Below are positions 29,021 to 37,996 of a stretch of 64,000 bases of DNA, piece by piece (position 1 is the first letter of the stretch; each line of letters starts with the position of its first letter). A program made the translations under genes and the position numbers. Origin of the DNA: Roseithermus sacchariphilus (lineage in GTDB: Bacteria > Bacteroidota > Rhodothermia > Rhodothermales > MEBIC09517); NCBI GenBank assembly GCA_003285105.1, contig CP030158.1, forward strand, positions 2,800,664 through 2,864,663. Reading direction: 5' to 3'. Under the pieces are notes generated by a model. That model made no database searches and was not told where the DNA came from. It saw only the letters and a program-made list of their open reading frames with translations.

Positions 29021-30208
29021 ATGCAAGCAACCAATGCCTATATCGTAAGCAGCGTCCGTACCGCCGTCGGCAAGGCGAAGCGCGGGACGCTGCGGGCCGT
29101 CCGGCCCGAGGAGATGGGCGCCGTGGCCGTCCGCGGTGCCCTGGCCCGCGTCGACGGGCTCGCCCCCGAGCAGGTCGACGACGTCATCATGGGCTGTGCC
29201 TTTCCCGAAGGCCCGCAGGGGATGAACGTGGGCCGCATCATCGCCCAGAAAGCCGGGCTGCCGGACACCGTCCCGGGCGCCACGGTCAACCGCTTTTGCT
29301 CGTCCGGGCTGCAGACCATCGCCATGGCGACGCAGGCCATCATGGCCGGCCATGCCGAGGTGATCGTGGCCGGGGGCACCGAGTCGATGAGCCTCGTGCC
29401 CATGTCCGGCTTCTACTTCCAGCCGGATCCGGGGCTGGTGGAGGAGGACATCGACGTGTACGTGTCGATGGGGATCACGGCGGAGAACCTGGCCGAGAAG
29501 TACGGCATCACGCGGGACGAGGCCGACCGCTTCGCGCTGCAATCGCACCAGCGCGCCATCGACGCCATCGACAGCGGCCGCTTCGAGGAGGAGATCGTGC
29601 CGCTGCCCGTGCACGAGGTCGTCTATGCGGACGGGGCGGCGCAGCCGTGGGAGACGACGTTCACGGTCGACGAAGGCCCGCGCCGGGATACGAGCCTGGA
29701 GGCGCTGGCCAGCCTGCGGCCGGTCTTCAAGCAGGGCGGCACGGTGACGGCCGGCAACGCCTCGCAGACCTCCGACGGGGCGGCGGCGACGGTGGTGATG
29801 AGCGAACGCATGGTCCACGAACTGGGCATCGAGCCGCTGGGGCGGCTGCTCGGGTTCGCCGTGGCCGGCGTGCCGCCCGAGCACATGGGCATCGGGCCGG
29901 TGGCCGCGATCCCGAAGGTGTTGAAGCAGACCGGGCTGACGCTGCAGGACATCGGCCTGATCGAGCTCAACGAGGCCTTTGCGGCGCAGGCCCTCGCCGT
30001 CATCCGGGAAGCCGGCCTCGACGAGGCGATCACCAACGTCAACGGCGGCGCCATCGCGCTGGGGCACCCGCTGGGGTGCACCGGCGCCAAGCTGACGGCC
30101 ACGCTGCTGCACGAGATGATCCGCCGCGGCGTCCGCTACGGGCTCTGCACCATGTGCATCGGCGGCGGCATGGGGGCGGCCGGCGTCATCGAAAACCTGC
30201 GGCTTTAG
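29021..30208 (+). CDS. Acetyl-CoA acyltransferase (3-ketoacyl-CoA thiolase)
   Basis: Cleaves 3-ketoacyl-CoA to acetyl-CoA and a shortened acyl-CoA. The 395-residue thiolase has the nucleophile motif VNRFCSSGLQTIAMA (Cys near residue 92), the catalytic His in NGGAIALGHPLGCTGAKL and the second Cys in CTMCIGGGMGAAGVIE. The start at 29021 matches thiolase N-termini (MQATNAYIVSSVRTAVGKAK). It follows the multifunctional enzyme by 55 bases; together they replace the FadBA complex. Confidence 0.95.
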   Translation: MQATNAYIVSSVRTAVGKAKRGTLRAVRPEEMGAVAVRGALARVDGLAPEQVDDVIMGCAFPEGPQGMNVGRIIAQKAGLPDTVPGATVNRFCSSGLQTIAMATQAIMAGHAEVIVAGGTESMSLVPMSGFYFQPDPGLVEEDIDVYVSMGITAENLAEKYGITRDEADRFALQSHQRAIDAIDSGRFEEEIVPLPVHEVVYADGAAQPWETTFTVDEGPRRDTSLEALASLRPVFKQGGTVTAGNASQTSDGAAATVVMSERMVHELGIEPLGRLLGFAVAGVPPEHMGIGPVAAIPKVLKQTGLTLQDIGLIELNEAFAAQALAVIREAGLDEAITNVNGGAIALGHPLGCTGAKLTATLLHEMIRRGVRYGLCTMCIGGGMGAAGVIENLRL

Positions 30209-30298
30209 GGCCGCGCCAGGCCGCGCCCGGACCGGCAGGTTGGCCCCGTCCGGCGCGGCGTTTCAGCGAATCCACTCATCGATCCGTGGAGGCTCGTC

Positions 30299-32803
30299 AT
30301 GAACGCTCCCTTCTATGACTTTCTGACCCACGTTCCGCTCGGCTGGGCGATCCTCGGGGTCGTCGTGGTCGCCCTCGTCCTGGGCTACGCCGGGGCGCCG
30401 CTGTGGCTCTGGGCTCTCGCCGGCGCCGTGGCCCTCTACGGCGCCGGAGCGCCGCTGTGGCTCTGGATCGTCTACGCCCTGCTGGTGGCCGTCTTCAACG
30501 TCCCGGCGCTGCGGCGGAGCCTGGTGTCCGCCGGTATCATGAAGGCCATGAAGGCGTTCAACTTCCTCCCGGCCATCTCCCAGACCGAGCGGACGGCCAT
30601 CGAGGCTGGCACGGTGTGGGTCGAGGGCGAGCTGTTCTCGGGCAAGCCGGACATGAAGCGCCTCCTGAACGAGCCGTATCCGGGCCTCACGGAGAAGGAG
30701 CAGGCATTCCTGGACGGGCCGGTCGAGGAGCTGTGCCGCATGACCCACGACTGGGAGGTCTGGCAGCAGCGTGACCTGCCGCAGGAGGTGTGGGACTTTC
30801 TGAAGGAGCATCGCTTCTTCGGGATGATCATCCCCGAAGAGTATGGCGGGCACGGCTTTTCGTCGACGATGAACAGCGCCGTCGTGCAGAAGCTGGCGGC
30901 GCGGTCGGCGCCGCTGGCGGTGACGGTCATGGTCCCCAACTCGCTCGGGCCGGCGGAGCTGCTGATCCACTACGGCACGCAGGCGCAGCGGGACTACTAC
31001 CTGCCGCGGCTGGCCCGGCACGAGGAGATTCCGTGCTTTGCCCTGACCGAGCCGACGGCCGGCTCCGACGCCGGCGCCATCACGTCGAGCGGCGTCGTCT
31101 TCCGCGGGGAGGACGGCCGGCTGTACCTGCGGCTGAACTGGAAGAAGCGCTACATCACGCTGGCGGCGATCTCGACGGTGCTCGGCCTTGCCTTCAAGCT
31201 GCGCGACCCGGACAACCTGCTGGGCAAGGGCGAGGATCCGGGCATCACCTGCGCCCTGATTCCCACCGACACGCCGGGCGTTCGGCTCGGCCGGCGGCAC
31301 GACCCGATGGGGGTGCCGTTCTACAACAGCCCCACGGAAGGGCATGACGTGGTCGTGCCCGTCGACGCCATCATCGGCGGGGTGGAGGGAGCCGGCAACG
31401 GGTGGCGGATGCTCATGGAGAGCCTGGCGGCCGGGCGTGGGATCTCGCTGCCGGCATCGGCCGCCGGCGGGGCGAAGCACGTCTTCCGCGTCGCCTCGGC
31501 GCACGGGGTCGTCCGGCAGCAGTTCGGGTTGTCCATCGGCAAGTTCGAGGGGATCGAGGAGCCGCTGGCACGCATCGGCGGGTACAACTACCTCATGGAA
31601 GCGGGGCGGCGTTACACCTGCGGCGCGCTGGACCAGGGGGCCAAGCCGGCGGTCGTGACGGCCATGGCCAAGTACAACTTCACCGAGCTGGGCCGGGTCA
31701 TCATCAACGACGGCATGGACATCCTCGGCGGCAATGCCATCTCGCGCGGGCCGCGCAACCTGCTCGCTCACGCCTACATCAACACCCCCATCGGCATCAC
31801 CGTCGAGGGCGCCAACATCCTCACGCGTACTCTGATGATCTTCGGGCAGGGCGCCATCCGCTGTCATCCCTACGCCTACCGGGAGATCGACGCGCTGACG
31901 CGGGGGGACGTCCGGGCCTTCGATGCGGCCTTCTGGGGGCACATCGGCCACGTGGTGCGCAACAAGGTGCGCGCGCTGCTGCTGAGCGTGACGCGCGGGT
32001 GGCTGTCCGGCTCGCCCATCGACGGCCCGGCCGCGGCGTACGTCCGCCGGCTCAACTGGGCATCGGCCTCCTTCGCCTTCTGGGCCGACCTGGCCATGGG
32101 ATCGCTCGGCGGGCAACTCAAGCGCAAGGAGAAGATCACCGGCCGCTTCGCCGACATCTTCTCGTGGATGTACCTGGCTGCTGCTACCATCCGGCGCTTC
32201 GAGGCGGAGGGGCGCCGTGAGGAGGACGCGCCCTTCTTCCACTGGGCCATGCAGGTGGCCTTCGCCCGCATCCAGGAAGGCTTCGACGGCCTCTTTGCCA
32301 ACCTCCGTGTGCCGGGCATGACGTGGCTGCTGCGCGGGCCGGTGGCCTGGTGGTCACGCCTGAACCGGATCGGGGCGATGCCGTCGGACGACCTGGGGCA
32401 CCAGGTGGCCCGGCGGATGCAGACGCCTGGCCCCCAGCGCGACCGCATGACCGAGGGCATCTTCGTCCCGGACGACGTGAACGAGGCCCTGGGGCGGCTG
32501 GAACACGCCTTCCGGCTGGCGCACGAGGCCGACGACGTGCTGCGCACGATCAAGGACGCCGTGCGGGCCGGCACGCTGCGGAAGGACAGCCCCGAGCGGA
32601 TGCTGGAGCAGGCCGTGGCCGCCGGCGTGGTCACCGCGGCCGAGGCCGACCTGGTCCGCCGGGCCGAGGCGGCCCGCTACGATGCGATCCAGGTGGATGC
32701 CTTCACGCTGGAGGAATACAACCGCACCGCGCTCCGCCCGGCCGCGGAGCCGTCGGTGGCGGCGTCGGAAGGCGACGGGGCTCCGGCGGCGCCTGCGCGA
32801 TGA
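30299..32803 (+). CDS. fadE: Membrane-associated acyl-CoA dehydrogenase (FadE type)
   Basis: An 834-residue FadE-type dehydrogenase (E. coli FadE is 814). The N-terminus has two or three membrane helices (about residues 15-65). Next come the ACAD core (GMIIPEEYGGHGFSSTMNSA, CFALTEPTAGSDAGAI, LSIGKFEGIEEPLARI, ITVEGANILTRTLMIFGQG) and the C-terminal DUF1974 region of FadE (about 500-790). The segment GAPLWLW occurs twice, 18 residues apart, a small internal duplication in the membrane part. GGAGG precedes the ATG by 5 bases. It is the last gene of the operon; a strong terminator follows. Confidence 0.93.
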   Translation: MNAPFYDFLTHVPLGWAILGVVVVALVLGYAGAPLWLWALAGAVALYGAGAPLWLWIVYALLVAVFNVPALRRSLVSAGIMKAMKAFNFLPAISQTERTAIEAGTVWVEGELFSGKPDMKRLLNEPYPGLTEKEQAFLDGPVEELCRMTHDWEVWQQRDLPQEVWDFLKEHRFFGMIIPEEYGGHGFSSTMNSAVVQKLAARSAPLAVTVMVPNSLGPAELLIHYGTQAQRDYYLPRLARHEEIPCFALTEPTAGSDAGAITSSGVVFRGEDGRLYLRLNWKKRYITLAAISTVLGLAFKLRDPDNLLGKGEDPGITCALIPTDTPGVRLGRRHDPMGVPFYNSPTEGHDVVVPVDAIIGGVEGAGNGWRMLMESLAAGRGISLPASAAGGAKHVFRVASAHGVVRQQFGLSIGKFEGIEEPLARIGGYNYLMEAGRRYTCGALDQGAKPAVVTAMAKYNFTELGRVIINDGMDILGGNAISRGPRNLLAHAYINTPIGITVEGANILTRTLMIFGQGAIRCHPYAYREIDALTRGDVRAFDAAFWGHIGHVVRNKVRALLLSVTRGWLSGSPIDGPAAAYVRRLNWASASFAFWADLAMGSLGGQLKRKEKITGRFADIFSWMYLAAATIRRFEAEGRREEDAPFFHWAMQVAFARIQEGFDGLFANLRVPGMTWLLRGPVAWWSRLNRIGAMPSDDLGHQVARRMQTPGPQRDRMTEGIFVPDDVNEALGRLEHAFRLAHEADDVLRTIKDAVRAGTLRKDSPERMLEQAVAAGVVTAAEADLVRRAEAARYDAIQVDAFTLEEYNRTALRPAAEPSVAASEGDGAPAAPAR

Positions 32804-32838
32804 GCCGGCCTGCCGCGATGCCACCTCGTCGGCTTCGG

Positions 32839-32868
32839 AGGGGTGCCTGCCCGGCAGGCACCCCTTTT
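32839..32868 (+). terminator. Terminator of the beta-oxidation operon
   Basis: A 10-bp stem GGGGTGCCTG/CAGGCACCCC (32840-32849 with 32855-32864) with a 5-nt loop, followed by TTTT. It is a textbook intrinsic terminator 36 bases after fadE. Confidence 0.88.
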
Positions 32869-33030
32869 CGTTGGCAGCCTGCCGGAGCGACTGCTAACAG
32901 GTGATCGTTTAATGGTTTGGCTATCTTGGCGATATACGGAAGAGTGTGAGGTCGAGGCGCGATGTCTTGACAACAACGGCGGGAGGTGATACGATCGCAT
33001 CACGAGTTCTTCAAAAACCGAGGTAGTGCC

Positions 33031-33759
33031 ATGTCGACCGCATTGCATCTGGATCTGTTCTTGCAAGCCGGCCGGGATCTCGAAGGGGCGCAGTACCGCG
33101 TGCTGAGTGGGTTGCAACGCATCCAGCAGGCGTTTTCGAGGAACGTCATCTACCCGCACCTCGCCGACCTGATCGCGCTCTACGGCACGCTGAGGTTGGT
33201 CGCCGAGCGCATCGGGGATCTCCGGGGGGCCGTGCCGAAGCGCATCACGGGGGTGGACCTCCAGGCCGGGGAGGTTCGCTACGAAGCCTCGGCGTCGTTC
33301 GATCAGATGGCCTACGTGGAGGAGCTGATCCACTGGGCGCTGCCGCACCTGCAGAAGGCCATCGAGGAAGGACGTACGATCTACGAGTTCGTCGAAGAGC
33401 ACCTGCACATGGAAGAGGTCGGGATCGTGCCCTCGTACGTGCAGGAGGGGTATCTCATCCTGCCCGATGCGGAGGCCGGGCAGACGCACATCCTGAAGTA
33501 CACCCTCTCGGTGTTCACCTCGGCCGAGGAGCGCTACCGCAGCCTGCAGACCAGCCACCTCAAGAGCCTGCCCCACCGCGGCGTCTACCCGTCGCCCGCA
33601 GCGCTCAAGCTGGACCTGGCCCGGGCGTATCCCGACCTGCCCAACCCGGCGACGTACTTCTTCTCCACGGAACTCGGCTTCCCCTACGAGCCCACCACGC
33701 TGCCCGTCGCCAAGCGGAAGCTGATGCGGTACCTGTTCCGGCAGGGCGGGCAGGCCTGA
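33031..33759 (+). CDS. Conserved-looking protein of unknown function
   Basis: A 242-residue soluble protein with no signal peptide or membrane span. I recognise no family. The N-terminal third is helical (LFLQAGRDLEGAQYRVLSGL), the middle is Glu-rich (EEGRTIYEFVEEHLHMEEVG), and the C-terminal third has YPSPAALKLDLARAYPDLPN and ends basic. Protein-like composition, codon bias and a start 25 bases after an AT-rich leader support it as real. The ATG at 33031 is preferred over an in-frame start at 32986. It is monocistronic and converges on the protoporphyrinogen oxidase gene. Confidence 0.8.
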   Translation: MSTALHLDLFLQAGRDLEGAQYRVLSGLQRIQQAFSRNVIYPHLADLIALYGTLRLVAERIGDLRGAVPKRITGVDLQAGEVRYEASASFDQMAYVEELIHWALPHLQKAIEEGRTIYEFVEEHLHMEEVGIVPSYVQEGYLILPDAEAGQTHILKYTLSVFTSAEERYRSLQTSHLKSLPHRGVYPSPAALKLDLARAYPDLPNPATYFFSTELGFPYEPTTLPVAKRKLMRYLFRQGGQA

Positions 33760-33781
33760 GGGAGCTTTTCGGCGGGGGTTG

Positions 33782-35194
33782 TCAGCGGGGGTCGGGCGTG
33801 CCGACGCCGAGGGTCCGGGCCAGCCGGTGGGCGGCGTCGACCCCGGAGGCCATCGTATCGCCGACCGAGACGCCCGCGCGGTAGTTGCCGGCGAAGGCCA
33901 GCCGGGGGGTGTGGCGTTCGAGCGCGGCGAGCCAGGCTTTCACCGCCCCGTAGCCGCGTTCGTACTGCGGAATGGCCCGGGGCCAGCAGACGTGGCGGAC
34001 GAGCGTCGGGCGGCCCCTGATGCCCAGCAGCCGGCGCAGGTCGTCCAGTACGGCCTGCTCGCGGCGCGCCTCGGGAGCCAGCGCCAGCTCCGGCCGGCGG
34101 GCGCCACCGAGGAGGGTCGTCAGGAGCACGTGTCCGTCGGGGGCCCGTCCGGGGAAGAGCGTGGATGAGAACAGCGTGCCCAGGATCTGGAAGTCCGTCT
34201 CGCAGGCCGGCACGAGCACCCCGAAGCCGTCCAGGGGGTGCGCGACGTCCTCCCGGCGGAACCCCAGGGCGACGACGCTCACCGGCGGGTAGGTGACCGG
34301 TGCCGGCTGCGGCCCGACGGCCTCGTCCACGTCGAGCAGCCCGGTGAGTTGGTAGAGGGGGAGCGCCACGAGTGCGGCGTCGAACGGCCGGGGCGAGGCA
34401 TCCCCCGTTTCGACGAGCACGCCGCCCTCCGTGGGGACGAGCCGGGTGACGGCCTGGCCGTACTGCACGGCCGGGCCCAGGCGGCGGGCCAGCGCCTCGG
34501 GCAGCATGGCGAGGCCGTCGCGGAAGGAGAACGGCCGGCGGCTGGTGCGGGGCGAGGCGTCGGTCCCCTCGGCGGCCCGGCGCGCCCGCATCCGGCGGAA
34601 CAGCCCGCCGATCAGCGAGCCGTGCGTCTGCTCCAGTTCGTGGAGCGTCGGGAAGGCGTGCGGCAGCGACAGCCGCTCCGGGTCGCCCGCATAGATGCCG
34701 GCGACGAAAGGGTTGACGGCGTACGCCAGCCACTCCTCGCCCAGCCGCCGCCGCGTAAAGTCGGCCACGCTTTCTTCGAGGTGGGGTGGTGCCGGGGGCA
34801 CGAACGGCTCACGCAGCAGGCGCCACCGCGCGCGCGCGGAGAAGAGCGGCGTCGAGAGCAGGGCGAGGGGGGACGTCGGCAGGGGCAGCGGCGAGCCGCC
34901 CCGCACCACGAAGCGCTTGCGGGCGGCCTCGCTCGCCGGGCACCGGGCCGCCTCCAGGCCCAGGTCGGCGAGGCAGGACGCCAGCACCGGCGTGCCGGAC
35001 TGCAGGGTGTTGGGGCCGTGCTCGACCAGGTACCCGTCGATGACCTCGGAGCGGATGACGCCGCCGGGGCGGGAGGTGGCCTCGAAGACGGTGACGTCCA
35101 CCCCCTGCTGCTGGAGCGTATACGCCGCCGTCAGCCCGGCGATGCCGGCACCCAGAACGGCGACGCGAGGAGGGGCGGAAGGGGCGGTGGTCAT
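33782..35194 (-). CDS. hemY: Protoporphyrinogen oxidase
   Basis: An oxygen-dependent FAD enzyme that oxidises protoporphyrinogen IX (or coproporphyrinogen III, HemY type) in heme synthesis. The 470-residue protein has the Rossmann FAD motif VAVLGAGIAGLTAAYTLQQQ then FEATSRPGG (about residues 10-45). Substrate-domain motifs include VNPFVAGIYAGDPERLSLPH, and the C-terminal FAD motif is LAFAGNYRAGVSVGDTMASG. An in-frame ATG at 35215 would add seven residues. Which porphyrinogen it uses cannot be told from sequence. No other heme genes are adjacent. Confidence 0.9.
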   Translation of the reverse strand: MTTAPSAPPRVAVLGAGIAGLTAAYTLQQQGVDVTVFEATSRPGGVIRSEVIDGYLVEHGPNTLQSGTPVLASCLADLGLEAARCPASEAARKRFVVRGGSPLPLPTSPLALLSTPLFSARARWRLLREPFVPPAPPHLEESVADFTRRRLGEEWLAYAVNPFVAGIYAGDPERLSLPHAFPTLHELEQTHGSLIGGLFRRMRARRAAEGTDASPRTSRRPFSFRDGLAMLPEALARRLGPAVQYGQAVTRLVPTEGGVLVETGDASPRPFDAALVALPLYQLTGLLDVDEAVGPQPAPVTYPPVSVVALGFRREDVAHPLDGFGVLVPACETDFQILGTLFSSTLFPGRAPDGHVLLTTLLGGARRPELALAPEARREQAVLDDLRRLLGIRGRPTLVRHVCWPRAIPQYERGYGAVKAWLAALERHTPRLAFAGNYRAGVSVGDTMASGVDAAHRLARTLGVGTPDPR

Positions 35195-35393
35195 GGACGT
35201 ACAGGGCCGGGTCATCCCGCAAAAACACGGGCCTCAGGAACCCGCCACGGCGCGTTCGGGGTCCGTGAAACAACCGTGCAGGAAAGCCGCCCACCCACGG
35301 CTCGGTGGCCCGACGGGGGGCGGGATGTCAAAAGTTAGAAACAAATAATCTTACGTTTTTGTATTATACCCTTACGAACGTTTTCACATTACC

Positions 35394-35400
35394 AAGGAGG
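35394..35400 (+). promoter_or_regulatory. Strong ribosome-binding site of the CsbD gene
   Basis: AAGGAGG lies 6 bases before the ATG at 35407, one of the few near-perfect Shine-Dalgarno sequences in the window. An unusually AT-rich stretch (35336-35390, with TATTATA) just upstream is the probable promoter. Together they suggest high expression. Confidence 0.7.
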
Positions 35401-35406
35401 ATCGGT

Positions 35407-35601
35407 ATGGCTACCGCACGCATGAACGACAGCTGGCGACGCGTCAAATCGCAAATCCAGACGATCTGGAGCGAGCATGAGTTCGGCGATAAGGAAATGA
35501 AGAAGGCGCGGGGTAGCCTGGACAAGATGGTCAACTTGATTCACGAGAAGACCGGTGAGCCCCGCGCGGAGATCATGCAGAAGATGGCGGCCATCCTGTA
35601 G
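35407..35601 (+). CDS. CsbD-family stress protein
   Basis: A 64-residue soluble helical protein (SWRRVKSQIQTIWSEHEFGD, ARGSLDKMVNLIHEKTGEP) resembling CsbD/YjbJ general stress proteins, whose molecular role is unknown. The start at 35407 is fixed by the strong AAGGAGG. It is a single-gene unit: AT-rich promoter upstream, strong terminator 46 bases downstream. The isolated expression signals fit a highly induced stress gene. Confidence 0.75.
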   Translation: MATARMNDSWRRVKSQIQTIWSEHEFGDKEMKKARGSLDKMVNLIHEKTGEPRAEIMQKMAAIL

Positions 35602-35646
35602 GTGATCTCATTTCTGAAGCCAGGTCCTTCCTGGCCTGCCCGGATC

Positions 35647-35680
35647 AAACCCGGCCCCTGCATCAGGAGCCGGGTTTTTT
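35647..35680 (+). terminator. Terminator after the CsbD gene
   Basis: A 9-bp stem AAACCCGGC/GCCGGGTTT (35647-35655 with 35669-35677) runs into a T-run (35675-35680). Strong intrinsic terminator. Confidence 0.85.
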
Positions 35681-35792
35681 CGTGCACCCGGCACCCGGAC
35701 GCGCCGGCCGCGGGGGCCGGACAGGGGTAGATTCCGGCACCCGGGGTTGCTATCCTGTGCCCGACGCATCGGCTCATCCACTCTGAGATTTC

Positions 35793-37472
35793 ATGGAGCT
35801 ATCGATGGAGCAGGGTTCTACCCTGGGCAAACCCGTCAGGGACGATGATGAGGGCTACCGGCGGCGGGTGGCGCACTACCGGGCGTTGCTGGAGGCGTTG
35901 CGCCGGGAGCGTGAGGGCATCCGGCAGGGCGGCGGGGAGGCGCGCATCCGCCGGGAGCACGAGCGGGGCAAGCTCACCGCCCGCGAGCGTGTAGCCGCCC
36001 TGCTGGACGACCCCGACGACTTCACCGAGCTGGGCCTCTTTGCCGGCCACGGGATGTACGAGGAAGAAGGCGGATGCCCGGCCGGCGGTACCGTCATGGG
36101 CGTCGGGCGTGTGTCGGGGCGGCTGTGCCTCATCGTCGCCAACGACGCCACCGTCAAGGCCGGCGCCTGGTTTCCCATCACCGCCAAGAAGAACCTCCGC
36201 GCCCAGGAGATCGCGCTGGAGAACCACCTGCCCATCATCTACCTCGTCGACTCGGCCGGGGTCTACCTGCCGATGCAGGATGAGATCTTCCCCGACAAGG
36301 AGCACTTCGGCCGGATCTTTCGCAACAACGCCATCCTCTCCAGCAAAGGGATCCCGCAGGTGGCCGCCATCATGGGAAGCTGCGTGGCCGGCGGTGCCTA
36401 CCTGCCCGTCATGAGTGACGAGGCGCTCATCGTGGACGGTACCGGCTCGGTGTTTCTGGCCGGGCCGTTCCTGGTCCGGGCCGCCATCGGGGAGGTGGTG
36501 GACGCCGAGACGCTGGGCGGGGCCACCACGCACACCGAGATCTCCGGGGTGACCGACTACAAGGTGCCGGACGATGCGACCTGTCTGGCCACGATCCGCA
36601 GGCTGATGGGGCACCTCGGGCCTCGTCCGCGGGCCGGCTTCGACCGCGCCGAACCCGTTGCCCCGGCCTTTCCGGCCGAGGAGATCTACGGGCTGATGCC
36701 CGAGCAACCGCAGCAGCCCTACGACATGCAGGACGTGCTGGCCCGGATCATCGACGCCGGCTCCTGGACGCCCTACAAGGAGGGATACGGACAGACTCTG
36801 CTGACCGGCTACGCCCGCATCGACGGGTGGAGCGTGGGGGTGGTCGCCAACCAGCGGCAGGTGGTGCGCTCGCGCACCGGCGAGATGCAGGTAGGCGGCG
36901 TCATCTACTCCGATGCTGCCGTCAAAGCCGCCCGGTTCATCATGAATTGCAACCAGAAGCGAGTCCCCCTTATCTTCTTTCAGGATGTGACCGGCTTCAT
37001 GGTGGGCAAGCGCGCCGAGCACGGCGGCATCATCAAGGACGGCGCCAAGATGGTCAATGCCGTGGCGAACTCCGTCGTCCCGAAATTTACGGTCATCGTG
37101 GGCAACTCCTTCGGTGCCGGGAACTATGCCATGTGCGGCCGGGCCTACGATCCACGGCTGATCTGTGCGTGGCCGTCGGCGCAGATCGCCGTCATGGGAG
37201 GGGCGCAGGCGGCCCAGACCCTCGTCCAGATCCAGGTGCGCAACGAGGAGAAGAAAGGGAAGCGCTTCACCGAGGAGGAAAAAAAGGCCCTGCAGGCCCG
37301 CATCGAAGCGCGGTATGCGCGGCAGATGGCCCCGACCTACGCCGCTGCGCGCCTCTGGGTCGACGAGATCATCGACCCGGTCGATACCCGCCGCTGGCTC
37401 AGCCGGGGCATCGAGATGGCCGACCACAACCCGGAGCTTCCGGCCTTCAACCCCGGCATCATCCAGACGTGA
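35793..37472 (+). CDS. Acyl-CoA carboxylase beta subunit (methylcrotonyl-CoA carboxylase-like)
   Basis: Carboxyltransferase subunit of a biotin-dependent acyl-CoA carboxylase, 559 residues. The crotonase-like carboxyltransferase halves are visible: N half IRREHERGKLTARERVAALL, GAWFPITAKKNLRAQEIA, DSAGVYLPMQDEIFPD; C half GVVANQRQV, FFQDVTGFMVGKRAEHGGII, NSFGAGNYAMCGRAY. DSAGVYLP and the AHE-like site favour methylcrotonyl- or geranyl-type enzymes over propionyl types. No biotinylated alpha subunit lies nearby, so it must pair with one elsewhere. ATGs at 35793 and 35805 both fit. Confidence 0.9.
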   Translation: MELSMEQGSTLGKPVRDDDEGYRRRVAHYRALLEALRREREGIRQGGGEARIRREHERGKLTARERVAALLDDPDDFTELGLFAGHGMYEEEGGCPAGGTVMGVGRVSGRLCLIVANDATVKAGAWFPITAKKNLRAQEIALENHLPIIYLVDSAGVYLPMQDEIFPDKEHFGRIFRNNAILSSKGIPQVAAIMGSCVAGGAYLPVMSDEALIVDGTGSVFLAGPFLVRAAIGEVVDAETLGGATTHTEISGVTDYKVPDDATCLATIRRLMGHLGPRPRAGFDRAEPVAPAFPAEEIYGLMPEQPQQPYDMQDVLARIIDAGSWTPYKEGYGQTLLTGYARIDGWSVGVVANQRQVVRSRTGEMQVGGVIYSDAAVKAARFIMNCNQKRVPLIFFQDVTGFMVGKRAEHGGIIKDGAKMVNAVANSVVPKFTVIVGNSFGAGNYAMCGRAYDPRLICAWPSAQIAVMGGAQAAQTLVQIQVRNEEKKGKRFTEEEKKALQARIEARYARQMAPTYAAARLWVDEIIDPVDTRRWLSRGIEMADHNPELPAFNPGIIQT

Positions 37473-37492
37473 ACCGGTATCCTCGCGACATG

Positions 37493-37526
37493 AAAAAGCC
37501 CGCGTCCCATGGCGATGGGAGCGGGC
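37493..37526 (-). terminator. Terminator of the cold-shock gene
   Basis: On the minus strand the stem GCCCGC-TCCCAT pairs with ATGGGA-GCGGGC (one bulged base) around a CGCC loop and is followed by five T residues (37493-37497 as A on the plus strand). It lies 28 bases past the cold-shock stop, between convergent genes. Confidence 0.8.
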
Positions 37527-37553
37527 CGGTGGAGCGGAGGGATGTGGACCGCG

Positions 37554-37775
37554 TCAGAGCAACTGGTCCTGCAGCCGTTCGACGTCGACCGCCTGCGGCC
37601 CTTTTGGCGTTTGCCGCAGCGTGTATTCGACGAGTTCGCCTTCGCGCAGGACCTCGTTGAAGCCGAGCCCCTCGACGGCGGTCCGGTGGACGAAGATGTC
37701 TCGTCCTCCGTTTTCGGCCTGGATGAAGCCGTATCCCTTGTCTCCGTTGAACCACTTGATGGTGCCTCGTGCCAT
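37554..37775 (-). CDS. Cold-shock protein (CspA family)
   Basis: A single-strand nucleic-acid chaperone of 73 residues forming one OB-fold cold-shock domain: MARGTIKWFNGDKGYGFIQ (RNP1 KGYGFI) and GGRDIFVHRTAVEG (RNP2 DIFVH). The ATG at 37775 was chosen over an in-frame start at 37868 because it gives the standard N-terminus; AGGGGG precedes it by 9 bases. A leader with two hairpins (37805-37863) lies upstream, as often in cold-shock genes, and an intrinsic terminator lies downstream. Confidence 0.95.
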   Translation of the reverse strand: MARGTIKWFNGDKGYGFIQAENGGRDIFVHRTAVEGLGFNEVLREGELVEYTLRQTPKGPQAVDVERLQDQLL

Positions 37776-37804
37776 AGTACGAATCCCCCTACTTGGCTGG
37801 TGAC

Positions 37805-37863
37805 GCCGGCCTCGAGCCGGCCGGCGGTCATGGAACATGTGACGTACCAGGCTCCCGCGAGCC
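37805..37863 (-). promoter_or_regulatory. Structured leader of the cold-shock gene
   Basis: Two hairpins in the probable 5' UTR: GGCTC/GAGCC (37850-37854 with 37859-37863, 4-nt loop) and a 7-bp GCCGGCC/GGCCGGC stem (37805-37811 with 37819-37825). Cold-shock mRNAs often carry temperature-responsive leaders; that role here is inference. Confidence 0.4.
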
Positions 37864-37996
37864 TTCACCTATGGGTAACGAGGAAAAATGTCGGATTCGT
37901 TAACGGCGTAAAAATTGTGCGGAGCAGGGCATCTGATTTAACCTTCGGGTAACCTGTCTCCCGAACTCGATCCCTTCATCAACCCGATCCGATCCC

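Noticed and set aside
37493..37526. Terminator of the carboxylase beta gene on the plus strand
   Set aside because: The T-run lies on the minus-strand side only, so the hairpin serves the cold-shock gene.
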